From Lepus europaeus (taxonomy: Eukaryota; Chordata; Mammalia; Lagomorpha; Leporidae): a stretch of DNA of 64,000 nt. The notes under the pieces are model-generated. The model was given only the letters and a program-made list of their open reading frames with translations. It made no database searches and was not told the origin of the DNA. The DNA lies in assembly GCF_033115175.1 (NCBI RefSeq), contig NC_084827.1, positions 62,495,201 to 62,559,200 on the forward strand, read 5' to 3'. Positions 1 through 10,626 of the stretch are shown one piece after another. How positions within the stretch are numbered: the first letter of the stretch is position 1; every line of letters starts with the position of its first letter. A program made the position numbers and the translations under genes.

Positions 1-705
1 GTCCTTCGGCTCTGGTGAGCCTTCTTCTGTGCCGGGCCCAGGGAGACGGGCCTAGGGAGGCGTGTCCAGGGAGGCGGGCCCAGGCTGTGTGCTCTGAGCT
101 GCTGCCATCACAAGGCGCAGACCACCCATGGCCTACCGTCCCCCCAGGGCTGCACAGGAGGGGCCGGGCTGCCCTTGACCTCTGACTTTCACCTGGAGGC
201 CCCATTCACATGGAAATCTTGCTGGGAAGGGTAGGGCCCCAGTCATTAGCACCTCCACGTGAATGCGGAGCCCCAGCAGGTGTAACACATTCCCGCCCGC
301 CCGGGGGCAATGCGGAGGGCCGCCAGTCTCACTTCCCCAAAAGGCAGCCACCAGGCCCCTGTAGCTTATCAAGGTGGACTTGTAAATTAACCGACGTTCA
401 AGTGTAAAATTCATTGCTCAGTCCTACCCAATGGCCACAGATGGCTCTAGCTATCCAGCAAGACAGCCCAGGAAAGGAAGGTCCCATCATGGCAAACTTC
501 TGCTCCCAGGAGAACCATGATTACCCCCAGGACAGCAAAGGTGCCCCTCCCGCGCCCTGCCCTGCAGCCCCTCCCCTTCCCAGGCTCACCCCTCCCTGAA
601 GAGCAGAAGGGACTCCAAGCCAGTAATTTCTGCCTTGGCCCTGAAAAGTCTTTGTGGTAAGGACCACCTGGTGCTTTGTAGGACTTTTTTTATTATTCAT
701 TTTAT
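1..705. other. Non-repeat DNA, no gene recognised
   Basis: I see no exon or known repeat here. A small tandem run lies at 41-82, where GGGAGRCG recurs at 41, 55 and 69 with a 14-bp period. Open frames on both strands are short and lack recognisable motifs. Confidence 0.5.
41..82. repeat. 14-bp tandem repeat, three units
   Basis: GGGAGACG at 41 and GGGAGGCG at 55 and 69 lie in phase at 14 bp within a GC-rich stretch. It is a short minisatellite-like run. Confidence 0.6.
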
Positions 706-1040
706 TTTTTAAAGATTTATTTATTTATTTATTTGAAAGGCAGAGTTGCCAAGAGAAGTGGAAAGAGAGAGGGAGAGGTTTTTCCATCCGCTAGTTCACT
801 CCCCAAATGGCCCCAACAGCCAGATCCAATCCAAGCCAGCCCAGTCAAGAGTCAGGAGCTTCTTCTGGGTCTCCCATGTAGGTTCAGGGGCCCAAGCACT
901 TGGGCCATCTTCTGCTGCTTTCCCAGACCATCAACAGAGAGCTGGATTGGAAGTGGAGCAGCCGGGACTTGAACCTGTGCCCATATGGGATGCTGGTGGG
1001 GCAGGTTGTGGGCTACCCGCTGTGGCACAGCGCTGGCCCT
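706..1040 (-). mobile_element. C-type SINE, full-length, older
   Basis: Read on the plus strand it starts with the tail (AAAGATTTATTTATTTATTT), then GAAAGGCAGAGTT, the GA-rich stretch, CTCCCCAAATGGCC, the body CTTGGGCCATCTTCTGCTGC and CCCATATGGGATGC. It ends at the head, GGCACAGCGCTGGCC. These landmarks define the leporid tRNA-derived SINE, which is mobilised by L1 and has an internal pol III promoter near its head (right end here). Mismatches to the young copies of the window suggest an older subfamily. Confidence 0.92.
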
Positions 1041-1544
1041 AGTAGAAGTTTTTCCAGCATCTCTGTCCTCTCTCTATTTTCTGGTTGCCACCAACCTCTC
1101 TTTCCATGCTGGGGCAACCAAAAGTATTTCCAGTTGTTCTCAATGGCTCAGAGGTGGGGGGAGCAACCTAGCTCCAACCCAAACCCTTGGTTGCAGGACA
1201 AAACCCTGCAGATCGGGCTGTTTGAGCCTTCGGTATCTCCGTGCACTTACTGCTTTGTGGGTCTCCTCTCCTGACTCCGCTCCAGCCTCGAGGCAAGGGA
1301 CCTTGTTTAGGGAAGCTGTGGTGGAGAGACGGGCGCAAAGGGTCACCTCTCGGACAGGGCCTGCCTGCAAAGTGGGAGGGGAGGTGGACCTTGGAAATGA
1401 CCTGCTTTGGGGCCCTGGCCCTATGGACAGCTCATTCTTGACCCTCAGTGAGAAGCCATGTTGGCAGAGATGTGAGTGGCAGTGCTGGGGCCTGGTGGCC
1501 TTCATATCTTGGCACAGGCCTTGGGAGAGGCAGGAATGCAGATT
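1041..1544. other. Non-repeat DNA
   Basis: Nothing recognisable. The open frames that cross this stretch continue into the flanking SINEs and read SINE sequence, so they are not evidence of a gene. Confidence 0.5.
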
Positions 1545-1862
1545 GGGGCCGGCACTGTGGCATAGCGGGTAGAACCGCTGCCTGTGACACTGGCATCCCA
1601 TATGGTTGCTGGTTCGAGTCCCAGCTGCTCCACTTCCTATCCAGCTTTCTGCTATGGCCTGGGAAAGCAGTGGAAGATGGTCCAAGTGCTTGGGCACCTG
1701 CACCCATGTGGGAGACCCAGAAGAAGCTCCTGGCTCCTGGCTTCAGCCTGGCCCAACACTGGCCATTATGGCCATCTAGGGAGTAAACCAGTGGATGGAG
1801 GATCTCTTTGTCTCTGTCTCTCTCTCCCTGTAACTTTTTAAAAATAAATAATTTTTTTTTTT
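1545..1862 (+). mobile_element. C-type SINE, full-length
   Basis: Head GGGGCCGGCACTGTGGCATA at 1545, B box GGTTCGAGTCC at 1611, CCCATATGG, CTTGGGCACCTGCACCC, CT-rich stretch near 1807 and A-rich tail near 1845. It is followed directly by an oppositely oriented copy, so the two form a tail-to-tail inverted pair. Confidence 0.92.
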
Positions 1863-2130
1863 AAATTTGAGACAGAGAGGGAGAGACAGAGAAAAAGGCC
1901 TATCTGCTGGTTTACTCCCCAAATGGCCGCAACAGCCGGAGCTGGGCTGATATGAAGCCAGATCTTCTTCCGGGTCTCCCACACGTGTGCAGGAGCCCAA
2001 GCACTTGGGCCATCTTCCACTGCTTTCCCAGGCCGTCAACAGAGAGCTGGATTGGAAGTGAGGCAACGCCCATATGGGATGCCAGCACCGCAGGCAGCAG
2101 CTTTACTCACTGCACCACAGCGCTGGCTCC
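1863..2130 (-). mobile_element. C-type SINE, older, small internal deletion
   Basis: Tail side at 1863 (AAATTTGAGACAGAGAGG), body at 1915-2060, head CCACAGCGCTGGCTCC ending at 2130. Bases between the GAAGTG motif and CCCATATGGG are shortened, with no GGGACTCGAACC block, so the B-box region is deleted. It probably cannot drive its own pol III transcription. Confidence 0.88.
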
Positions 2131-2784
2131 AATAAATAAATCTTTTTTAAAAAAATAATAATAAAAAAGGAAGAACGCAGACTGGCACTGATGCTCCTGG
2201 CATCTGATGGACTCTGAATACCGAGCCCGCTGAGTTCTTTTCCTCTCCGTGGCTGCCTCTGTCACCTTGGACTTTAAGACAGAGGCCAAGGTGAAGCGGT
2301 TCACGTGCACCCACAAATATTCCAAGCACCCACTATCTGTGCGTGCAGAGACATCAGCGGCTGGCATCCCCACAGCCCATCCCGACAGGGGCAGCCCCCT
2401 CACAGCCCAAGGACTCATGGGTAATGACCAAACCTCACTCCCCTGGGAACGGCGCCCAGGGAATATATTGTTGCAGATAACTGCGAGTAAGAGCCGAGTC
2501 GGCAAAGAGGGTGGAGGAATAAATCTCCCCTGCCTCTGGAGAGTGCATACGTTCTGACAAAAGCCATCCATAAGCTCTGCTGAACCCGCAACACCCCAGA
2601 TGCTGGGCTGCACAGGGAGCCAGAGACCTGGCCCTCCCCACAGTGACCCAAAAGGCAAAGACTTCCACTCCAAGTGGGTGGGGCCCTTGTCTGGGATTTG
2701 AGGGTCTCTCCTAAAGACCTGGTGAATTTCCCAGAGGATATGTGGTGGGGGGAGGGATACTCAGGGGAGCAGTTGGGATAATCT
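2131..2784. other. Non-repeat DNA
   Basis: Starts with a short TAAATAAATC run, followed by unique-looking sequence. No splice-bounded open frame or RNA gene is visible. Confidence 0.45.
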
Positions 2785-2965
2785 TCCTCCTCATTGGATC
2801 ACCAGCAAACTCCTATTGATCCTTGAACACTCAGCTCTCCAGTCACCTCCCCCAGGAAGCCCTCCCTGAGCCCTGGCCTTCCTTGCTCTGCAGCTCTGCA
2901 GCTGACTCAGTCTCCATCACACCTTTTGCCTGCCTCTTGGCTTCTGTAGCATACCGGTCACCTTT
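2785..2965 (+). mobile_element. LINE2 3'-end relic
   Basis: The order ACTCCTATTGATCCTTGAACACTCAGCTC then CACCTCCCCCAGGAAGCCCTCC... resembles the 3' end of the ancient mammalian LINE2. The match is by recognition of order and wording only. It is strongly diverged and inactive. Confidence 0.55.
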
Positions 2966-3929
2966 CCCTGAAACACTTGGGAGCGCTGGGCGGGGTCCCC
3001 AGGAAGGCCAGTCTGTGCTGGCTTCCAGTCTCACACAGGTTTCTGGAGTCACCCACTCTGTTCGCCGTCTTGGTCCCTTCCTTCTCCTTCTCTCCTGTTC
3101 CACTGCCCCAAGCATCCTCTGGGATTCCCCAGTCAGGGCAGGGAGCAGAAACAGGTTTTTCCAGAAGACTTGGGACCGCAGGAGGGAATGACACCGCAGC
3201 GCCCGACAGAGGGCGCTCCAGGCCTGCAGGCTGCCCGCTGGGCCCCACCTGGCAGGCCCTCAGGGGCTTTCTGGGGTGCACCCCACCTCCCCATGACGTG
3301 CAGAGACCCCCGGTGAGGGTCCCGCCCCGCCCCGCCCCTCTGGGGCTAGGGAGCGCCACCCCCCAATTGCCCCACCATTTCCGCCTCTAGGTCTCCTCCT
3401 CCGCCTGCACCCGCGGCCTCAGATTCTGTGTCAGCCGCAGCGGCAGTGCTGCGGGGTGGACAGCCCTTCTCAACCGCCGCGGCCCCGGCAAGCTCAGGGC
3501 CAGGCCTTCAGTGTAGAAAGATTTCTGGCTTGAGCTTTTCAGTATTTTTTTTTTTTTTCCAAAACAAAGAGCAGTCGTTGCCCAACGATGAATCAGAGGC
3601 TGAAAGTGTGGGGTCTGGGCTCCTGCCAGGTACCTAGTATGGAAGGAAATCTGCGTGGATGGCCTTGGGGGGAGAGCCCCCTGGGCCAGGTGCTCTCCAG
3701 GGCCATCAGGAGTTGGGGGTCCTGCCTGGGACCCAGAGCCAGCAGCGAGTGGGACTCCCAGCAGAGGGGCCTATGGGGAGGGAAGGGACCAGGAACAGAC
3801 CACGGAGGTCAAGGGCAGCCTGGCTAAACCAAAGGCAACAGGATTCTTGCTGACACACAATGGGGACCCCACATACCACTGGGGGGCCTGGTCACTGACT
3901 TAGCAGGGTTCTTCCTTAAACTGTTTTAT
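2966..3929. other. GC-rich non-repeat DNA with GC-box cluster
   Basis: Three overlapping SP1-type GC boxes (CCCGCCCC) lie at 3321-3338, and a small CpG-rich patch sits at 3405-3490. The patch is shorter than a usual CpG island and no exon could be tied to it. A T13 run at 3546 follows. Weak promoter activity is possible but not supported by anything else. Confidence 0.4.
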
Positions 3930-3989
3930 TTCATTATTAGTAGCATTAGTTCTTTATTTGAAAGACAGAGTGATGAGGGTCAGGGATAG

Positions 3990-4027
<38 letters not shown>

Positions 4028-4259
4028 TCCATCTGCTGGTTCACTCCCCAGATGGCTGAAATGGCTGGAGCTGGGCTGGGCCAGGCCAAGGCCAAAAGCC
4101 TGGAACTCCATCCAGGTCTCCCATGTGGGTACAGGGACCCAAACACTTTGGGCCATCTTCTGCTGCTTTGCCAGGTGCCTTAGCAGAGCAGCCGGGACTC
4201 GAACTGGTACCCTCATATGGGATGCTGGCCTCGGAGCCGCTTCATCACACGCTGGCCCC
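3930..4259 (-). mobile_element. C-type SINE with expanded GA tract
   Basis: Landmarks in minus order from TTCTTTATTTGAAAGACAGAG to CACACGCTGGCCCC. The CT-rich part of the SINE has grown into a pure (AG)n microsatellite at 3994-4024. Confidence 0.9.
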
Positions 4260-4723
4260 TAAAACTGGATTTTGCAAGGAAGTGCATAGCTGGGCCTAGG
4301 AACAGGGTCAGTAGCCTCCCTCACATGCGGGCCTGCAGAGACTCTTTGTCCCTGGTCCCCTTTAGGGAGGGTGCCCTGTGCCACTGCAGGTGTCTGTCAG
4401 TCTCCCTGCTAAACTCTAGGTCCCTTGGGGGCAGGACAAGAACAAACACCCATGGATTTGCAGCCTCTGGTGTAAGCATGCTATCCTGTGGATTCACGTC
4501 AGCCTTAGGAGGTGGGGCTCGAACATTTCCCCGCATACAGAGGAGGAAACCGAGGCAATGGGAAACTGGGTGCCGGGTGCGGGTCATGGGGTTGTGGGTG
4601 GCCCCAGAGGCCGTGCATTGACCCACTGCCTCCCCTGCCCACACTGAGGCCTGTATCTGTCTTGGCTCCAGCTTGGAAATTGGAGGCTCGTTTTTCATTG
4701 GGCGCTCTGCAGAAACACCAGGT
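4260..4723. other. Mostly unique DNA with a possible LINE2/MIR relic
   Basis: At 4535-4565 the wording ACAGAGGAGGAAACCGAGGC resembles the ACAGATGAGGAAACTGAGGC segment common to old LINE2/MIR sequences. The rest is unrecognised. Confidence 0.4.
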
Positions 4724-5015
4724 TGGGGCTAGTGTTGCAGTGCAGTGGGTAAAGCCACTGCATGCGCTGCCTGCATCCCCTATGGGCACTGGTTCGAGTC
4801 CCGGCTGCTTCACTTCGGACCCAGCTCCCTGCTAATTGCTTAGGAAAAGTAGCAGAAGCCAGGCTTCCGCCACCCACATGGGAGACCCAGATGAAGCTCC
4901 TGGCTCCTGGCTTTGGCCTGGCCCAGGGCTGGCTTTTGTGGCCACCTGCAGCAGATGAAAGATCTCTCTGTCTTTCCCTCTCTCTTTGTAACTCTTTCAA
5001 AATAAATACATAAAT
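4724..5015 (+). mobile_element. C-type SINE
   Basis: Head TTGGGGCTAGTGTTGCAGTG, intact B box GGTTCGAGTCC at 4791, body CACATGGGAGACCCAGATGAAG, CT-rich stretch at 4970 and AAATAAATACATAAATG tail. Confidence 0.9.
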
Positions 5016-5287
5016 GTTAACAAAACAAAATGCCAGGTCAGCAGAGTCTCTGCCCAGGGTCTCTCTCAATGACCCCATGTGACCTTCCGTGTCCCCTTCT
5101 GTGCCAGGGCAGGCTTCAAGGTGGCAGAGGTGGGGATAGGTCAGTTGGTGTGGAGGCTGGTCCTCCAGCAGCACCTGCTCCAGGGACCCAGTGACAAGAT
5201 CCCCTGGTGCTGAAGGGGTGGAGTGAAAAAACAGCCAGGATGTGAAGGGGGCTGGAATGTGCGATCCTGAAGGAGCCACAGGTGTTC

Positions 5288-5770
5288 TGTCAAGTAGCTA
5301 ATTAGGCTTGAGTGACTGGGGAGAGGCCACAAAACCCTCCTCCAGGGGAGGGACCAGGGACACTGCTGTGTGCGGGGACCCGCCCAAGACCGCCCACTTT
5401 GTGGTTTAACTCGCGGTTAAAGTATCCCCTTAAATCAGCAGCTTCGCCAAACCAGAAAGGTCTAGTTTGTAGCCACGGGCTCAGAGAGCCCAAAGGTATA
5501 TATTGCTCCCAGCTGTCAATCACAAATGCCAATCTTGAGCATCAGGACCACCCCTGCCTGTCAATGCCCCTCATGCTTCAGGGATAAAAGCCCCATACCA
5601 GGAAGAAAAGGTGCCACGGGCCCGTTCCTTCTTTTGGATGGACTCCATCGCACTTTGCTTTCACTACCCCTGCTTTCATCTCTCTGAATTGTAATTCATT
5701 TCCCCATCGGTGAGAAGGAGCCCAGGCAAGCTGGCTGCCACCGGGGCCAAGACCCCTGGTGAGACCCTTT
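5288..5770 (+). mobile_element. Candidate solo LTR (ERV1-like), boundaries uncertain
   Basis: A compact stretch with promoter-like order: CCGCCCAAGACCGCCCAC at 5380, an AATCAC/CAATC pair near 5520, a TATA-like GGATAAAAG at 5581, then a CT-rich leader and TCTGAATTGTAATTCATT at 5682. The last motif resembles R/U5 segments of class I endogenous retrovirus LTRs. I found no clear target-site duplication and no internal retroviral genes. It could instead be an unrelated promoter-like sequence. Confidence 0.4.
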
Positions 5771-6860
5771 TATAAAAGGCTGCAGAGAGGTTAGGGCGCC
5801 TGTCCTCAGAGCCTGGCCCTGCCTCACCGGTGTGCCGCCCTGGGCGTCTCATCCTGGAGACTCCGTCCTCCGTGCCCTGGGGGCTGTCACCCTCTGGCAT
5901 GGAGGAGGGGCTAAGTGCCTGGTGTCAGGTGGATTCTGAGAAGCCTTGAGCCTCGTGCAGTAGGAAAACCTCAGCTCTTTTACAGGCCTTTGTGTGGGCA
6001 GTGGATAGGGGGTGTGTTCAGGGGGTGCTGCTGAGGCCAGAAGCCCTGCCCCTTCCTTCTCACTGGTGTTGGGCCCACCCTTCCCCAGCCCATATTCCAG
6101 GGGCCACTGTCATTTCCTCCTGATCCCACAGCAATCTACTGCCCAAGGTTTCCTGGCCTGAGCCAGGGTTGCCACTAGGGCTCCGTCCTCCAACCTGCTG
6201 GGTGCTCAGGTCCCAGAGCTGATGCAGGCAGCCCTCTGCCACTGCCCTGGCTGTGAACGCCCCCACTGCTCTGGGAGCACACTTCCACGCCTGCACGATG
6301 CAGCCCCTGCCTGCCTTCCAGCCCCACCCTCTGCTGATTCCTACTTAGGGCCAGTTAGCTAGGAATATCCCCCACCAAACCTAAACTTCACACCCTTCTG
6401 TCTCCCAAAGCTGAGCAGGACCCCGGGGAACAAGGTCAGAGCCCCGTAATTATTTTATGAATGGGTGGGTTGATTGCCCCATGAATAGGTGAACATAGGG
6501 AAGCAGCTATTCCAGGCTAAGGCCTTTGTGACTGCCACCAAGGGATTTCTCCCAGGGCCACATCCTTTAAGCCACCAGCAGACTCATTCTCTGGGCACCT
6601 GCCACTCCAAAGCCACAGAAATGACAAAACCAAACCAAAAAGCATGTCAAAAACCCAGAGGGCTGATCAACAAAACAAAAGGTTTTTTCATTAAGTATGA
6701 AAGGTCTTGGGCTTCTCTTCTAATCCCTATCTCAGATGTCTCCCGCCCATCAAAGGCATACCTGGGGTGCTGGAAGGGCCTTCCTCTGGGTGGGAGGGGG
6801 AAGGAAAGAGGGGCAAGTGCTTTGACTGCCTTCCAGAAAGGAGCCTGGCAAGCCAGTTTT
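5771..6860. other. Non-repeat DNA
   Basis: No repeat or exon recognised. 6580-6720 is relatively A-rich, with short (AAACC)-like runs. Confidence 0.45.
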
Positions 6861-7030
6861 GGGCCTGGTGGCCTAAGCTGCCGCCTGTGACATCAGCACC
6901 CCACATCAGAGCACCTGGGTGCCAGCCTCAGCTCTGCTTCAGACTCCAGTTTCCTATTTATGTGCACCCCAGGAGGCAGCAGGGGATGGCTGTGCATGGA
7001 GCGCCGGTTCAAGTCCTGGCTGCTCCACTT
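6861..7030 (+). mobile_element. C-type SINE pieces, left part of a split host
   Basis: 6861-6993 is an old subfamily fragment (GGGCCTGGTGGCCTAAGCTG, GTGCACCCCAGGAGGCAGCA). 6994-7030 is the B-box end of another plus SINE (GGTTCAAGTCCTGGCTGCTC). The second element resumes at 7608 after two minus SINEs. CTGCTCCACTT at 7020-7030 is repeated at 7608-7618 and marks the target-site duplication. Confidence 0.82.
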
Positions 7031-7383
7031 ATTTTTTTTTTTAATTTTTTAAAAAGATTTATTTATTTATTTGAAAGTCCGAGTTATACAGAGAGGAGAG
7101 GCAGAGAGAAAAAGGTCTTCCATCCGATAGTTCACTCCCCAGATGGCTGCAACAGTAGCAGCTGTGCCAATCCGAAGCCAGGAGCCAGGAGCCAGGAGCT
7201 TCTTCTGGGTCTCCCACGTGGGCACAGAGGCCCAAGGACTTGGGCCATCTTCTATTTCTTCCCCAGGCCATAGCAGAGAGATGGATCAGAATAGGAGCAG
7301 CCAGGTCTTGAACCAGCGCCCATTTGGGATGCCGGCGCTTCAGGCCAGGGCGTTAACCCACTGCACCACAGCGCTGGCCCCTC
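7031..7383 (-). mobile_element. C-type SINE nested in another SINE
   Basis: T-rich tail at 7031, GAAAGTCCGAGTTATACAG, body at 7130-7260, head CACAGCGCTGGCCCC ending at 7381. It probably inserted into the tail of the next minus copy, since the 11-bp duplication flanks the two together. Confidence 0.9.
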
Positions 7384-7607
7384 AAGATTTATTTATTTAC
7401 TTGAAAGTCAGAGTTACACTGAAAGAGAAGGAGAGGCAGAGACGTGGATGCAGGGGCCCAAGGACCTGGGCCATCTTCTGCTGCTTTCCCAGGCAATATC
7501 AGAGAGCTGGATCGGAAGTGGAGCAGCCGAGACTCGAACCAGCATCCATATGGGATGCTGACACTGCAGGTGGCGGCTTTACCTGCTATGCCACACAGCG
7601 CCGGTCC
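7384..7607 (-). mobile_element. C-type SINE, shortened body, nested
   Basis: Starts AAGATTTATTTATTTACTTG and ends CACAGCGCCGGTCCC. The segment between the GA-rich part and GGGGCCCAAGG is missing (no CTCCCC...GGCC block), an internal deletion of about 100 bp. It was probably the first insertion at this site. Confidence 0.88.
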
Positions 7608-7860
7608 CTGCTCCACTTCTGATCTAGTTCTCTACTATTTCTTGGGAAAGCAGTAGAAGATGGCCCAAGTCCTTGGGCTCCTGCACCCTCATGGGAGACC
7701 TGGAAGAAGCTCCTGCCTCCTGGCTTCAGATCGGTGCACTCTGGCCATTGTGATCATTTGAGGAGTGAACCAACAGATGGAAGACCTCTCTCTCTCTGGC
7801 TCTACCTCTCTTTGTAACTCTGTCTTTCAAATAAATAAAATAAATCTTTAAAAAAATAAT
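7608..7860 (+). mobile_element. C-type SINE, right part of split host
   Basis: Continues from CTGCTCCACTT into CTGATCTAGTTCTCTACTAT, then CCCAAGTCCTTGGGCTCCTG, the CT-rich stretch at 7790 and the AAATAAATAAAATAAATC tail. Confidence 0.88.
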
Positions 7861-7861
7861 G

Positions 7862-8150
7862 AAGTGTGTGGTCGGGTTGTGTGGTGCAGCAGCGTTCCCT
7901 AACAAAGCACCTGCATTGGCCCTGCCTCAGCTAGTGTAACCCAGCTTCCTGTGAATGCGCATCCCTGGAGGCAGCAGGTAACACTGGGAGTATTGGGTCC
8001 CTGCCACCCGTGTGGGAGACCCGATGGGGTTCTGGGCTCCTGGCTTCATCCTGACCCAGTCCTGGCCTTTGTGGACATTTGGGGAATGAACCAGTGGATG
8101 AAAGATCTCTCTCTTTCCCTTTCAAATAAAATGAAATTAAAAAAAAATCA
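7862..8150 (+). mobile_element. Older C-type SINE subfamily
   Basis: Head GTGTGTGGTCGGGTTGTGTG, no clear B box, then GTGGGAGACCCGATGGGGTTC, GGGGAATGAACCAGTGGATG and AAATAAAATGAAATTAAAAAA. The head differs from young copies and matches the 6861-6993 fragment, indicating one older subfamily. Confidence 0.82.
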
Positions 8151-8194
8151 AAGTGAAATCAAGCTTCAGAACAATATGTGTACCTCACATACCT

Positions 8195-8275
8195 CTTGTA
8201 AAAGGTTCATGGAAAATGTGTATTCTGAAAACACTGTACACATTTCAAATATCTTTCCACTAAAGTAAACAATGT
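8195..8275 (+). mobile_element. Mariner-like MITE fragment
   Basis: AAAAGGTTCATGGAAAATGTG then GAAAACACTGTACACATTTC and CCACTAAAGTAAAC follow the order of the short mariner-like repeat that is better preserved at 39957-40155. Only one half is present. Confidence 0.5.
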
Positions 8276-8284
8276 TTTTCATTT

Positions 8285-8595
8285 TTTAAAAGATTTATTT
8301 ATTTATTTGAAAGTGAGTTACACAGAGAGAGAGAGGTCTTTATCCTCTGGTTCACTCCCCAGTTGGCCGCAATGGCCAGAGCTGTGCCGATCCGAAGCCA
8401 GGAGCCAGGAGCTTTTTCCATGTCTCCCATGTGGGTGCAGGGGCCCAAAGACTTGGGCCATCTTCTACTGCTTTCTCAGGCCATAGCAGAGAGCTAGATC
8501 AGAATAGGAGCAGCCGGGACTCGAACTGGCATCCATATGGGCTGCCGATGCTGCAGGCTGGGGCTTTAACCTGCTGTGCCACGGTGCCGGCCCCT
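8285..8595 (-). mobile_element. C-type SINE
   Basis: Tail AAAAGATTTATTTATTTATT at 8288, body GTGGGTGCAGGGGCCCAAAG at 8431, head CCACGGTGCCGGCCCC ending at 8594. B box in reverse at 8518 (GACTCGAACTGG). Confidence 0.92.
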
Positions 8596-8614
8596 CATTT
8601 ATTTTTGGTTTTTA

Positions 8615-8905
8615 CTTACTACTTAGCTTTTTAATCGGAAGGCAGAGACACAGACTGAGAGAGATCTTCCATTCACTGTGTCACTCACCAAATACCTACC
8701 AACAGCCAGGGCTGGGCCAGGCCAAAGTTCAGGAGCTCAGAACTCAATCCAGGTCTTCCATGTGGTGTCAGGGATCCAAGTCCTTGTGCTGTGACCTGCA
8801 GCCCCCAGGGTGTGCCTTAGCAGGCAGGCAGGACTTGACCCCAGAGACTGAGATGGAATGTGGGTGTTCCACATCATCACCGCTTTGCCAAATGCCTGCC
8901 TCTAA
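8615..8905 (-). mobile_element. Old C-type SINE, strongly diverged
   Basis: Order of landmarks (ACTACTTAGC tail side, GAAGGCAGAGACACAGACTG, AGATCTTCCATTCACTG, CTCAATCCAGGTCTTCCATG, TTTGCCAAATGCCTGCC head) is that of the oldest copies in the window. Confidence 0.75.
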
Positions 8906-9454
8906 ACTGATCTTTCAATTCCATCCCCCACCCCATGCACTTTTTGAAATGTCCCCATGATTCAAGAAGATGAGTGATTCTGGAACATGAAGGGCAAGGG
9001 ACAGGAGTGCGTGGGAGGGGAAGCTCTCAGGCATGAGTGGCACACGTCTCAGCTGACACTGGAAGTGGGGACAAGGAGAACAGAGAGGAGATCCCTAGTG
9101 GGGGAGCTGGGGTGCGGGGCTCGGAGGTTGGCCAGGAGCTTCGATGGGTAAGAGGAGGCAGGAGAGGTGGTAGGTACAGGGGCTGGGGTCCTGAGAGAGA
9201 GATAGGGCCTTGGTGAGGCTGTAGACCTTTAGGGCTCCAAGAGAGGGGCTAGGGCAACTGCCCTCTAGGGGACTGGGGCCCCCTCTGCTGGAGGGGGAGA
9301 CGCTCCTGAGGTTGCTCTTGGTGGGGGTGTGGGGAAGGCAAGAGGGCAGTCTGGGGGAGCCCTGGGGAGCCTGCGCTCTCCAATGTGACTTACAAGCACC
9401 CAGGACCCAGCATACACTTGCTTGCTCTCTCTAACTCTGCCTTATAAATACATC
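8906..9454. other. Purine-rich non-repeat DNA
   Basis: G- and GA-rich plus strand (many GGGG and GGAG runs at 9080-9360). No gene seen. Confidence 0.45.
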
Positions 9455-9517
9455 TTTTTTTTACAAAGATTTTTATTTTTATTTCTTTACTTGAGAGGTA
9501 GAGTTACAGACACAGAG

Positions 9518-9555
<38 letters not shown>

Positions 9556-9806
9556 CTTCCATCCGTTGGTTCACTTCCCAAATGGCCGCCGCATTGGCCA
9601 GAGCTGAGCCAATCTGAAGCCAGGAGCCAGGAGCTTCTTCCGGGTTTCCCACATGGGGCAGAGGCCCAAGTACTGGAGTCATTTTCTACCGCTTTCCCAG
9701 GCCATTAGCAGGGAGCTGGATCAGAAGTGGAGCAGCCAAGACAGGAACCAGTGCCCATATGGGATGCTGGCACCGCAGGTGGAGGCTTAGCCTACAATGC
9801 TTGCCC
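9455..9806 (-). mobile_element. C-type SINE with expanded GA tract
   Basis: Tail TTTACAAAGATTTTTATTTT, (AG)n at 9522-9553, body at 9580-9720, CCCATATGGGATGCTGGCACC at 9756 and a degenerate head ending GCTTGCCCC. Confidence 0.88.
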
Positions 9807-9962
9807 CATAAATAAATCTTTTAAAAAATAAATAAGTAAGGCAACCAGAATTCAGTCATGGGGTTCTGTCCTATTGGCCTAATTTAGTGGTAATCACTTT
9901 TCCTAGGTATCCCCAACCACCATGATTAGATTAAATTCTACCTTTTTTTTTTTTTTTATTTG

Positions 9963-10220
9963 TTTGGAGCTGGTTCTGTGGCTTAGCTGGTAAAGCCACT
10001 ACCTGCAATACCAGCATCCCATATGGGTGTTGGTTCACATCCCAGCTATTCTACTTCTGATCCAGCTTCCTGCTAATGCACCTGGGAAAACAGTGGAAGG
10101 TGGCCCAAGTGCTTAGGCCCCTGCACCCATGTGGGAGACCTGGATGAAGATTCTGGCTTCTGGCTTCAGCCTGGCCTAGCACTGGCCATTGAGGCCATTT
10201 GGGGAGGGAAGCAGCAGATG

Positions 10221-10263
<43 letters not shown>

Positions 10264-10300
10264 ACTATGCCTTCCATATAAATAAAATAATTTTTAAAAA
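9963..10300 (+). mobile_element. C-type SINE, left arm of inverted pair
   Basis: Head TTTGGAGCTGGTTCTGTGGC, body at 10010-10200, (CT)n at 10226-10261 and tail AAATAAAATAATTTTT. The next element is a minus copy that abuts its tail. Confidence 0.9.
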
Positions 10301-10626
10301 AATATTTATTTTATTTATATGGAAGGCAGAGTGATGGGATTAGGGGAGAGACAGAGGAAAAGGAGATCTTCCATTTGCTGGTTCCTTCCCCAAATGGCCA
10401 CAAGCCCTGGGGCAAGGCCAGACTGAAGCTGGGAGCCAGGAACTCCATCCAGATCTCCCATGTGGGTGCAGGAGCCCAAGGACCTGGGCCATCCTCCACT
10501 GCCCTCCCAGGCACACTAGTAGGAAACTGGATTGAAAGTAGTACAGCCGAGACTTGAACTGGTGCTCATAAGGGTTGCTGACATTGCAGGTAGTAGCTTC
10601 ACCCGTTGCACCACAGAACCAGCCTC
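10301..10626 (-). mobile_element. C-type SINE, right arm of inverted pair
   Basis: Tail AATATTTATTTTATTTATAT, body at 10375-10560, head CCACAGAACCAGCCTC. The head is the complement of the 9963 head (GAGCTGGTTCTGTGG), so a transcript across 9963-10626 could fold into a long hairpin. Confidence 0.9.

Noticed and set aside
3321..3490. GC-box cluster as a promoter
   Set aside because: Patch is short, has modest CpG density and no exon or donor next to it; kept only as a note.
4791..4801. tRNA-like B boxes as tRNA genes
   Set aside because: The B boxes belong to tRNA-derived SINEs; no cloverleaf with anticodon arm and matching acceptor ends is present.
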